Assembly (NCBI GenBank): GCA_900770415.1
Contig: CAAGKN010000004.1
Span: 69,657-133,656, forward strand
DNA from: Clostridia bacterium
GTDB lineage: Bacteria > Bacillota > Clostridia > TANB77 > CAG-508
Direction: 5' to 3'
DNA: 64,000 nt
Part shown: in pieces, positions 56,983-64,000 of the stretch
Numbering within the stretch: position 1 is the stretch's first letter
Layout: every line of letters starts with the position of its first letter
The notes under the pieces: model-generated
What the model was told of the DNA's origin: nothing
Database searches by the model: none
The model's input: only the letters and a program-made list of their open reading frames with translations
Translations under genes and position numbers: made by a program

Positions 56983-57043
56983 TGTAAATACCTCTTTTTA
57001 ATTTGATATACATATTATAGCATATTAATTAAAAAGAGAAAAT

Positions 57044-57082
57044 AGATAAAATGTAATTTGCTTTGCAAATTACATTTTATCT
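57044..57082 (-). terminator. 18-bp perfect hairpin, terminator of the exported-protein gene
   Basis: AGATAAAATGTAATTTGC pairs with its exact complement around a 3-base loop. On the minus strand it is followed by ATTTTCTCTTTTT. It overlaps the 3' end of the gene at 57070. Confidence 0.85.
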
Positions 57083-57459
57083 ACATGATTGTTTTGAGAA
57101 GCATAATACCAGATAAGTCCTATAATTACTACTGCGGCTACTGCTAAAATTACCCATGTCCATAAAGTACTGTTCATACCATTTGTAGTTGTTCCTGGTG
57201 TTGCAGTTCTTGTAGTAGTATAGCCATTTGCATTGTCATGATGGATTGCATTACCGATGTCTTTTGCACCATTTTCTACAGTGTTTTCTATAGCACCAAC
57301 ACCTTTTCTAGCGTCATTTACTAAATTTGAAGCACCATCAATAACAGCATCAGTAGCAGAATGAACTCCATCTTTAATATCGTTATTTGCAAAAGAAATA
57401 GTAGATATAAATAAAAGTGCAAATAATATAGATAAAATTATAAGTGTTTTTCTTTTCAT
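57070..57459 (-). CDS. Exported protein with C-terminal membrane anchor
   Basis: 129 residues: a signal peptide (1-24), a helical segment with repeated DAxxGA/NG units (GVHSATDAVIDGASNLVNDA) up to about 75, a Thr-rich linker, and a membrane helix near 100-120 with a short cytoplasmic tail. Function unknown. It is followed on the same strand upstream by a protein of similar layout (57568). Confidence 0.7.
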   Translation of the reverse strand: MKRKTLIILSILFALLFISTISFANNDIKDGVHSATDAVIDGASNLVNDARKGVGAIENTVENGAKDIGNAIHHDNANGYTTTRTATPGTTTNGMNSTLWTWVILAVAAVVIIGLIWYYASQNNHVDKM

Positions 57460-57529
57460 TGTTTTACCCTCCTAAATTTGTTTATAATCTATCTATATTA
57501 TTTATAAAAAACAAAAAAATATACAATAA

Positions 57530-57556
57530 AAAATGCTTTTTATATAAAAAGCATTT
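57530..57556 (-). terminator. Rho-independent terminator
   Basis: AAATGCTTTTTAT pairs with ATAAAAAGCATTT between the two exported-protein genes; the minus-strand tail is T-rich. Confidence 0.75.
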
Positions 57557-57567
57557 AAAAAATAAAA

Positions 57568-57930
57568 CTATTTAAAACGTACAAAAATTGCAATTCCAAA
57601 AAGAATTAAAACTATTCCTATAGCAATTAAAATTATTGATATAATATTATCTATTGTAAGAAAATTATTACTATTGGATGTTGTAGTAGTAACAACCGAA
57701 GGAGCATTTGAAGGAGTATATGTTTCCTCTGTGTTGTTTTCGCTATTTTGAACAGATGTATCTATTGAATTATTATTTTCTGCATTTACTTCATTTGCCT
57801 GAACCTCTAATTCATTGTTTCCTGTCTGATTATTCATTGTTAAGTTCATATCAATTGCAAAACAATAGGTATTTATTATTAAAACTAAAAACATTGTAAG
57901 AATAAACAAAAATTTAATATTTTTTTTCAT
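57568..57930 (-). CDS. Exported protein with Asn-rich linker and C-terminal membrane anchor
   Basis: 120 residues from the ATG at 57930 (GAGGAGG upstream; an earlier start at 57945 would overlap that site). Signal peptide to about residue 25, an Asn/Glu/Thr-rich surface stretch, and a membrane helix near 95-115 ending FVRFK. Layout as in the neighbour at 57070, but no sequence likeness I can see. Function unknown. Confidence 0.68.
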   Translation of the reverse strand: MKKNIKFLFILTMFLVLIINTYCFAIDMNLTMNNQTGNNELEVQANEVNAENNNSIDTSVQNSENNTEETYTPSNAPSVVTTTTSNSNNFLTIDNIISIILIAIGIVLILFGIAIFVRFK

Positions 57931-58087
57931 TAGTAGCCTCCTCATAAAACAACTACAATAATAATATACAAAAAAGATAATTTTGTCAATGTAAATATAT
58001 TTAATAAAACTTTAAACATTGGCAGTTGAGAAAAAGATAAAAATATGATATATAATAGAAAAATGACTTGTAGAAAGGAATAAAAAC

Positions 58088-59587
58088 ATGCAATTAAAAA
58101 TAACCTATGCATTTTTAATAGTATTTACAGTGTGGTTTTTAGTATTATACAATAGAATATTCGACAAGCAATTAAAAAAATATATATTAGGAATAGGCAT
58201 ATTACAGATTTTTTGGATGATTACAAGAATTACAAGAGGAATAACATATGGAACTCTTAAAACTTTAACTTGGTATGCTTATTATATACCGATGATATTT
58301 ATGCCAACATTCTACTATTTTAGTAGCAAATACATTACAAATAGAATTGTAAAATACAAAAAAACAGATATTATAATTTCTACAATTTTAGTAACACTAG
58401 TTTTAACAAATGAATTACATCATATTGTGTTTTCAGAATTAGATGCAGATGGCGAATACTATCATAAAATAGGATATTATATAATTTGTTTATGGATTTT
58501 TTATCAATTGATAATGTCAACAACAATTCTAGTAAAAAATCAGATAAAATTAAAAAAACACTATAAAGTACTTGTACCATTTATTCCAATTGTTTTAGCA
58601 TTAGTATATACAGTGTTATATATAATGAAAATTTCATTAATACAAACAACAAATATGTCAGTAATATTAGGAACACTGTTCTTTTTAGGAATTGAATGTG
58701 TTTTAAATTTAGATTTAATACCAAATAATTTAAACTATGTAATACCATATAAAAAATCAAATTTAAAAAAAGCTATAATATCAAAAGATACAAAAACTAT
58801 TTTAAAGACACAAGCCCATATAGAGATACCAGAAGAAATAATTGATGATATGAAAAATGGAAAAATAAAAGCAAAATATAAAAGAGATAACGATGTATAT
58901 ATAACAAAGCAAATAGTAGGAGGTGTTTCAATACTTCAAAAATCCTTTAAGGAAATTAATGAATTAAAAAGAATATCCTTAGAAAAAAATGATGAATTAA
59001 AAAAACAAAAAGATTTATTAGAAAACAAACAAAAAATTATGCAAGAACTATATGAAATAAAAATTAGAAATCAAATAATAGATGAAGTTGCGGAAAAAAT
59101 AGAAACAAGAAAACAAGAAATAGAAAGAATACTGTCAAAAATGCAAAATGTTGAAAGAGAAAAATTAGCAACTATAAAGTTATTAATAGGATATTGCAAA
59201 AGAATGAGTAATTTAGTTATTTCAAACTATAATGAAGAAACATACAATAAAGAAAAAATAAATCTTCTAATAAATGAACTATTTCAGGATGCAAGTAGTT
59301 TTAACATATCAGGTATTTTAATAAATAATGATATTAATGAATGCAGTAGTGAAATTATACTAAAAATATATGATTCTATTTTTGCGGTAATAGAAAATAT
59401 AAATAATACAAATATAATTGTGTCTATTGTTCAAAATAATGGATATACAGAAATTATAATAAATGTAGAAAAAAACACTAAAAACTTATCAAAAGAATTA
59501 ATAAAAAAATGTGAAGAGTTTATTTTAGATGTAGAAGAAAAGAAAACAGAAGAAGGAACAAAAATTAGTTATAAAATAAATAGTTAA
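58088..59587 (+). CDS. Membrane sensor with a degenerate histidine-kinase-like domain
   Basis: 499 residues. About seven membrane helices fill residues 1-215, then a coiled coil near 295-365 (ELKKQKDLLENKQKIMQELY). The last 100 residues look like a broken GHKL ATPase fold, with no clear phospho-acceptor His, N-box Asn or G-box. It is therefore probably a sensor or regulator rather than an active kinase. A second kinase gene starts 12 bases later, suggesting a partner complex. Confidence 0.7.
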   Translation: MQLKITYAFLIVFTVWFLVLYNRIFDKQLKKYILGIGILQIFWMITRITRGITYGTLKTLTWYAYYIPMIFMPTFYYFSSKYITNRIVKYKKTDIIISTILVTLVLTNELHHIVFSELDADGEYYHKIGYYIICLWIFYQLIMSTTILVKNQIKLKKHYKVLVPFIPIVLALVYTVLYIMKISLIQTTNMSVILGTLFFLGIECVLNLDLIPNNLNYVIPYKKSNLKKAIISKDTKTILKTQAHIEIPEEIIDDMKNGKIKAKYKRDNDVYITKQIVGGVSILQKSFKEINELKRISLEKNDELKKQKDLLENKQKIMQELYEIKIRNQIIDEVAEKIETRKQEIERILSKMQNVEREKLATIKLLIGYCKRMSNLVISNYNEETYNKEKINLLINELFQDASSFNISGILINNDINECSSEIILKIYDSIFAVIENINNTNIIVSIVQNNGYTEIIINVEKNTKNLSKELIKKCEEFILDVEEKKTEEGTKISYKINS

Positions 59588-59598
59588 AGGGGAAACCT

Positions 59599-60735
59599 AT
59601 GATGAGTGTACTTATATTAATAGTATTACTATTAACATTATTGTATATATATACCTTATATAAACAAATAATAAAAATAGATAAAAAAAGAAGTTTATTA
59701 GTAATTAATTTTATAATGATATTATTAACTTGTTTTGTAGAATATGACTTATTAGAAAAAAGAGAAATAAATACAAAAATAATTCTTATATATTTAGTAG
59801 TAAACTTATTATATTTATTAGTATTTTTAAGAACAAACAATAAAAATGAAGCACTTACTAATCAATCAATAAAAGAAGCAATAGATAAATCTAATTCAGG
59901 TATATTAGTATTAAAAAATAAAAACAAAATTAAAATTCAAAACTCAGTAATGAGTGAACTTTTACATCAACTAAATATTAAAAGTAATTACATTTCAGAA
60001 TTGAAAAAAAGAGGAAAAATAACAGCAGTTGGAGAATACACAATTTTAATTGATGAAAAAGCATGGCTTTTTATGATTAGCGAAGAAGATTTAGAAATAA
60101 TTGCAATAGATATAGATGAAGAATATAGACTATATAAAAAAATAGAAGAGCAAAATAGAAAAATAGAAGAGAATAATAAAGATATAATTTGGACAATTGA
60201 AAACATGGAATATATACAAAGAGAAAAAGAATCACAAGAATTAAAAAGTAAATACCACGATTTATTAGGACAAAGTTTCTTTATGTTGCAACAATATTTA
60301 AATCAAGAAAATTTAGAAAACAAAAACATAGAAGATATAAAATTCATGATAAGAGAAATGTTTATTGATATAGAGGATACTGAAGAACCAGAAATTAATT
60401 TGAAAGATTTAATAGAAGTACATAAAAATACTGGAACAAATATAGAATTACTGGGAAAGCTACCTAAAAACGAAAAAATAGCCAAAGTTTTTTTTGATGT
60501 AATAAGAGAAGCTGTAACCAATGCAATAAGACATGCAGACAGCAAAAAAGTTAGAGTTTATATAAAAGAAAAATTGGAAAAAACAGAAATGATTATTACA
60601 AATGATGGTAAACCACCAAAAGGAACTATAGTAGAACATCAAGGAATCAAAGGAATGAGAAGAAGAATAGAGAAAATAAATGGAAAACTATTTATCACAA
60701 CAATTCCAGAATTTAAAATAAATATAGTAATATAA
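59599..60735 (+). CDS. Sensor histidine kinase (HisKA_3/HATPase)
   Basis: 378 residues: about three membrane helices in residues 1-78, a PAS-like region near 88-175, a coiled coil (KKIEEQNRKIEENNKD near 180), then KSKYHDLLGQSF near 217 with the phospho-acceptor His in NarL-type HDxxGQ form. The ATPase has EAVTNAIRHAD near 303 (N-box) and GIKGMRRRIEKINGKL near 348. It would phosphorylate the response regulator encoded convergently at 60739-61371. Confidence 0.85.
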   Translation: MMSVLILIVLLLTLLYIYTLYKQIIKIDKKRSLLVINFIMILLTCFVEYDLLEKREINTKIILIYLVVNLLYLLVFLRTNNKNEALTNQSIKEAIDKSNSGILVLKNKNKIKIQNSVMSELLHQLNIKSNYISELKKRGKITAVGEYTILIDEKAWLFMISEEDLEIIAIDIDEEYRLYKKIEEQNRKIEENNKDIIWTIENMEYIQREKESQELKSKYHDLLGQSFFMLQQYLNQENLENKNIEDIKFMIREMFIDIEDTEEPEINLKDLIEVHKNTGTNIELLGKLPKNEKIAKVFFDVIREAVTNAIRHADSKKVRVYIKEKLEKTEMIITNDGKPPKGTIVEHQGIKGMRRRIEKINGKLFITTIPEFKINIVI

Positions 60736-60738
60736 AAA

Positions 60739-61371
60739 TTAAGGTTCATCTAGATTTGAAACTATAAAACCATTTGAAACACAGTATATTGCAAGCTTAG
60801 CTAAATTATTAAAACCTGTTTTATCATAAATTGAGTGAATATGAGATTTTAAAGTTCTAGGAGATATAGATAAAGCTTCAGCAACAGCATCTTTATCTAA
60901 TAATCTGCAATATAATTTTAATATTTGCATTTCTTTATCAGTAAGCTCAGATAAAATACTATCGCTAGTATTTTCTTTACGATTAGAGTTTGGATAAATT
61001 GAATATCCATTAGCTGTATTTTTAATAGTAGAAACAAGAGAATCTTTGCTAATATTTTTATATATAAAACTTTCGATTCCTATTTGTTTTGCTTCATTTA
61101 TAAAACTAACATCTAAAATGCCAGTCATTATTATAATTTTAATATTAGGATGATTTTCTTTTACAATTTTAGCAAAAGCGATGCCATTTGAATTATTAGC
61201 AGTACATATATCCATAAGTAAAACATCGGGATTTGATTTTGCACACAATTCAGGAGCATCCTTTGCGTCATTAGAAATTCCAACAACGTTAAAATCCTTT
61301 TCATTATTAAGAGTGTCTACAATCATATCTCTAAGTAGTATATGATCATCGATAACAATAATTTTTAGCAT
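60739..61371 (-). CDS. NarL/FixJ-family response regulator
   Basis: 210 residues. Receiver domain: acidic pair in VIDDH (residues 8-9), phospho-acceptor Asp in LLMDIC near 54, conserved Lys in FIYKN near 103. C-terminal LuxR-type helix-turn-helix: LTDKEMQILKLYC near 145, then AVAEALSISPRTLKSHI. It faces the kinase gene tail to tail, 3 bases apart. A divergent gene at 61536 may be a target. Confidence 0.9.
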   Translation of the reverse strand: MLKIIVIDDHILLRDMIVDTLNNEKDFNVVGISNDAKDAPELCAKSNPDVLLMDICTANNSNGIAFAKIVKENHPNIKIIIMTGILDVSFINEAKQIGIESFIYKNISKDSLVSTIKNTANGYSIYPNSNRKENTSDSILSELTDKEMQILKLYCRLLDKDAVAEALSISPRTLKSHIHSIYDKTGFNNLAKLAIYCVSNGFIVSNLDEP

Positions 61372-61405
61372 AAAAAAACCTCCAAAATAAATTAATATTT
61401 ATTAT

Positions 61406-61500
61406 ATCATAAAAAAACAAAAAAAGTAACTGTCTATTTAGTGCAAAAAAACATATAAATTTGCCCCTGCCGGACAGTTACTTTTTTGTTTTTTTATGAT
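61406..61500. repeat. Long inverted repeat between divergent genes
   Basis: A 29-base left arm (61406-61434: ATCAT, A7, C, A7, GTAACTGTC) is matched by a 28-base right arm (61473-61500) that differs only by one T in the second run. The 38-base centre is not palindromic. It fills most of the gap between the response regulator and the gene at 61536. It could be a small MITE-like insertion, a bidirectional terminator, or an operator. Confidence 0.8.
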
Positions 61501-61535
61501 AATCTATATATGTATGAAAGCTAGAGGTTGATAAA

Positions 61536-62357
61536 ATGAAAAAAACAATATTAATAATATTATTATCTATAGTAATTGCAATTCTTGCTATTGCTCTTCT
61601 TATCTCAATTTTCTATATTAAATTTAGATTTAAAAATGAAAAAACTAATCATGAAACTATACATATTTTGGATGGCCCAGGAATGGTTAGAGAACCGAAG
61701 GATTTAAATATGGAAGAATGGCGAAAAGCAATATCTGTTTTTTATGAAGAGAATTATGGTTATAAACCAGATAATGTAACTTGTACAGAAGTAGGACCAC
61801 ATATAATATATGTAACAATATATCACAATACAGATTTAGTGGCAGAATATACATTAGATGCAGAAACAGGAATTGCATCAAGTCCAACAGAAAGAATGGC
61901 AAATTTTTTTAATGGAATATTTTTAGATAACTTATCGACAAAAGTTAATTTTAAAAATGATGAATGCATTGCAATAGGATATATAGAAAAAGGAAAAGAA
62001 GCACAAATTAAAGAAAAATACTTTGATACAGATAATGAATATGAATCTTTAACAACTGTGGTTGAAGGAGATGAATATCAATTTATAGTAATTCCCAAAA
62101 GTTTAGATGCTACATTAAAAATTTGGAAATATAATGTATCAGAAGATGGAGAACTATATTTTGATGAATTATTACTAGAAGCAATAGGAACACCACTATT
62201 AATAAAAACACAATGTACAGAAGTGTTTCCAAGAGTTGGTGTAGAATATGAAAATGACAATACAAAATTTACAATTCCACTAATGATTAGTGGAATGGAT
62301 GGAAAATTTACATTTACTGATTATAAAAACTTAGTAAAAGACATATCAATATATTAG
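61536..62357 (+). CDS. Single-pass membrane protein of unknown function
   Basis: 273 residues: one membrane helix (5-27) then an extracellular-type domain rich in beta strands. No lipobox. I see no known domain. It is preceded only by AGAGGTTG as a weak SD, and it is divergent from the response regulator across the long inverted repeat. Confidence 0.65.
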   Translation: MKKTILIILLSIVIAILAIALLISIFYIKFRFKNEKTNHETIHILDGPGMVREPKDLNMEEWRKAISVFYEENYGYKPDNVTCTEVGPHIIYVTIYHNTDLVAEYTLDAETGIASSPTERMANFFNGIFLDNLSTKVNFKNDECIAIGYIEKGKEAQIKEKYFDTDNEYESLTTVVEGDEYQFIVIPKSLDATLKIWKYNVSEDGELYFDELLLEAIGTPLLIKTQCTEVFPRVGVEYENDNTKFTIPLMISGMDGKFTFTDYKNLVKDISIY

Positions 62358-62439
62358 TTTTTAATTTGAAATTATTATAAATAAAGGTGGTGAAAACAAA
62401 GTTATAAAAAATAATATTTAATTTTAGGAGGAAATAAAA

Positions 62440-63462
62440 ATGAATAAAAAAATAATTTTTTCAGTATTAGCAATTTTAATTACTTTATGCTTAGCATTAA
62501 CAGGTTGTGGAGCAAACAAAGAAGATAAAAACAAAGAAGTAGCAAAATTAGTTGACGAATATGCTCCATTTGAATTTACAATTAAATATCCAAAAGATGC
62601 AGGATATAAATTTGAAGCAGATTTAGAAAATACACCATATGTGGCAGGTAAACTTATAAATGAAGAGAAAAATATAAAAATTTCATTCAATTTTTCAAAA
62701 ACATATGAAAGTTCAATGAAAAAAGAAAAAGAAAATAAATCTAGTAAAGAAAATTATACAGAAACAAATTATACAGAATTAGGTGGATATGAGTATTATG
62801 ATAAATTAAACTATTACGGAGCAAATTTATTAAGCAAAAATGAAGAAGGTAGTTGTCTACAAGTAATAGTAAAAATAGGTAAAAACAAAAATAACGGAGC
62901 AGATTTAGATGTAACAGAATATGCAAAATCAGAAGAATTAAAAAACATCTTAAAGTCTATGACACTAAATGATAAAATAGAAGGCAAAAAAATTGATGGA
63001 ACAATATCATCAAACCATAAATTAATAGTAAAAAACTTAGAAAATCCAGACGAAAGTAAATATTATGTTAGTCAATATCCGGATACAAATGGTGTAACAA
63101 ACATATATGCCTTAAAAGAAGTAAATAAGTACAAAGGAGAGGGAGCTTTTTTCAGACTAACATATTATGGAAACGAAGGTAATTACAAAGATTTAGATAC
63201 ATGTCTTGCATACCAAGAAAAAACATTCAAAAAGAAATTTGAAGATTATAATTTGTTTGGACAAAAAGTTAAAGTAGATGTATCAAGACATGCAATAGGG
63301 GAAAGTTCATCACCAGAAAAATACAAAAATTGGATAGCAGGTTATTTTGAGAAAGATGGAAAAGTATATGATTTTCTATATATTCAATATGTAGGAATTG
63401 AAGATAGTCTTGGAGAAAAGTTAATTAATAATGTATTAAATAACTTTACAACACAAGATTAA
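62440..63462 (+). CDS. Lipoprotein of unknown function
   Basis: 340 residues with a clear lipoprotein signal: ALTGCGANK at residues 18-26, Cys22 being the lipid-bearing residue. The mature part has two similar halves of about 150 residues with YAPFEFTIKYPKDAG near 40, perhaps a PsbP-like or general stress-type fold. Function unknown. GGAGG precedes the ATG. Confidence 0.75.
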   Translation: MNKKIIFSVLAILITLCLALTGCGANKEDKNKEVAKLVDEYAPFEFTIKYPKDAGYKFEADLENTPYVAGKLINEEKNIKISFNFSKTYESSMKKEKENKSSKENYTETNYTELGGYEYYDKLNYYGANLLSKNEEGSCLQVIVKIGKNKNNGADLDVTEYAKSEELKNILKSMTLNDKIEGKKIDGTISSNHKLIVKNLENPDESKYYVSQYPDTNGVTNIYALKEVNKYKGEGAFFRLTYYGNEGNYKDLDTCLAYQEKTFKKKFEDYNLFGQKVKVDVSRHAIGESSSPEKYKNWIAGYFEKDGKVYDFLYIQYVGIEDSLGEKLINNVLNNFTTQD

Positions 63463-63494
63463 TATAATAAAAGAATAGAAAGAAGGAATTAAAT

Positions 63495-64000
63495 ATGGGA
63501 TTTATTAAAGCATTTACAGGAGCATTAGGAGGAACATTTGCAGATCAATGGAAGGATTTTATTGTACCAAGAAGTGATGTGCCAGCAACAGCAGCAATTT
63601 TTGGAGCTGAAAGAAGAGGAACAGACAGTGGAAGAGGATCAAATACAAAAGGTTCAGAAAACATAATAACAAATGGAAGTAAAATAGTAGTACCAGAAGG
63701 AACAGCATTACTTACATTTCAGGATGGAGCAATAACAGGATGTATTACAGAACCAGGTGGATTTATTTATTCATCAGATGATCAAAATTCACAATCATTT
63801 TTAGCTGGAGATGGATTCTTTTCATCAACATTAAAAACATCTTGGGAGAGATTCAAATTTGGTGGAACACCAGGTGGAGAGCAAACTGTTATATATGTAA
63901 ATCTAAAAGAAATACCAGGAAATAGATTTGGAACACAAGCTGAAATTTATTGGGATGATGCGTTTTTAGGAACACAGGTTGGAGCTATAACAAGAGGAAC
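63495..64000 (+). CDS. SPFH-domain / virion-core-type protein, 3' end cut by the window edge
   Basis: The 168 visible codons open with MGFIKAFTGALGGTFADQWK and include ADQWKDFIVP, GSKIVVPEGT and a later LKTSWERFKFGG. This fits the YdjI-like SPFH family (virion core protein family) found in many Firmicutes, which forms membrane-associated assemblies. GAAAGAAGGAATT precedes the ATG. The 3' end is outside the window. Confidence 0.75.
   Translation, partial: MGFIKAFTGALGGTFADQWKDFIVPRSDVPATAAIFGAERRGTDSGRGSNTKGSENIITNGSKIVVPEGTALLTFQDGAITGCITEPGGFIYSSDDQNSQSFLAGDGFFSSTLKTSWERFKFGGTPGGEQTVIYVNLKEIPGNRFGTQAEIYWDDAFLGTQVGAITRG

Noticed and set aside
1..64000. CRISPR arrays, prophage, transposase genes
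   Set aside because: No regularly spaced repeats, integrase, transposase or phage structural genes were seen in either strand.

Overview
The window is a stretch of strongly A+T-rich chromosome from what looks like an anaerobic, endospore-forming member of the Clostridia. Supporting signs are the class III (oxygen-sensitive) ribonucleotide reductase with its activase, formate-tetrahydrofolate ligase, the sporulation proteins SpoIIP and a SleB-type cortex hydrolase, the Asp23/AmaP/DUF2273 trio next to nusB-xseA-xseB, and the papA...efp neighbourhood. Strong Shine-Dalgarno sites and 17-bp-spaced sigma-A promoters are common. No phage, IS element or CRISPR array is visible.

The main observation concerns decoding. 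Ten otherwise intact, mostly core genes (dxs, an HD hydrolase, recJ, relA/spoT, a glyoxalase-II-like hydrolase, spoIIP, xseA, sleB-like, yqeG, smpB) are each broken in the conventional reading by a +1 shift, at 13 sites in all. Every site has the same form: an in-frame CGG codon, always followed so that skipping its C gives a GGN glycine codon (CGG-N read as c|GGN). The restored glycine joins the two halves into a normal-length protein and, where the family is familiar, is the expected residue. In the native-looking genes I found no in-frame CGG used as arginine. The only in-frame CGG codons that must be arginine are in two genes of unlike codon use (16249-17391, one; 54041-55459, three), which look acquired. 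The simplest reading is that CGG has lost its arginine tRNA and is passed by a +1 shift onto GGN. A standard annotation would call these ten genes pseudogenes or split them. A related anomaly, CCC-C in a peroxiredoxin gene, is less certain.

Layout. 1-9194: an unknown partial gene, a beta-CASP metallo-hydrolase, a GH15 glucoamylase-like enzyme, radA-disA, a pilin-like protein, a cyclophilin and a small membrane protein. 9264-9599: Val-Asp-Phe tRNA operon. 9661-11958: small membrane protein and dxs. 11982-17391: three HD-domain phosphohydrolases side by side. 17500-21734: acyl-CoA ligase, unknown protein, thyA-folA. 21769-24000: Met-Tyr tRNAs and cysS behind a Cys-Cys-Cys leader peptide attenuator. 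24188-31372: recJ, relA/spoT, hydrolase, hisS, spoIIP. 31480-40047: asp23-amaP-DUF2273-nusB-xseA-unknown-xseB-fhs, sleB-like, yqeG, prepilin peptidase, M24 peptidase. 40277-46455: two unknown genes, efp, zinc-ribbon protein, large glutamine synthetase. 46456-52815: M23 peptidase, tRNA-Trp, LexA-boxed dinB, nrdD-nrdG, PrsA-like foldase. 52903-57930: DUF1540 protein, peroxiredoxin, second beta-CASP protein, class II aldolase, smpB, two small exported proteins. 58088-64000: a two-component cluster, a membrane protein, a lipoprotein and a partial SPFH-type protein.

Together the genes cover nucleotide supply (thyA, folA, nrdDG, HD hydrolases), repair (radA, disA, recJ, xseAB, dinB), translation and its rescue (tRNAs, cysS, hisS, efp, smpB, relA), one-carbon metabolism and sporulation.
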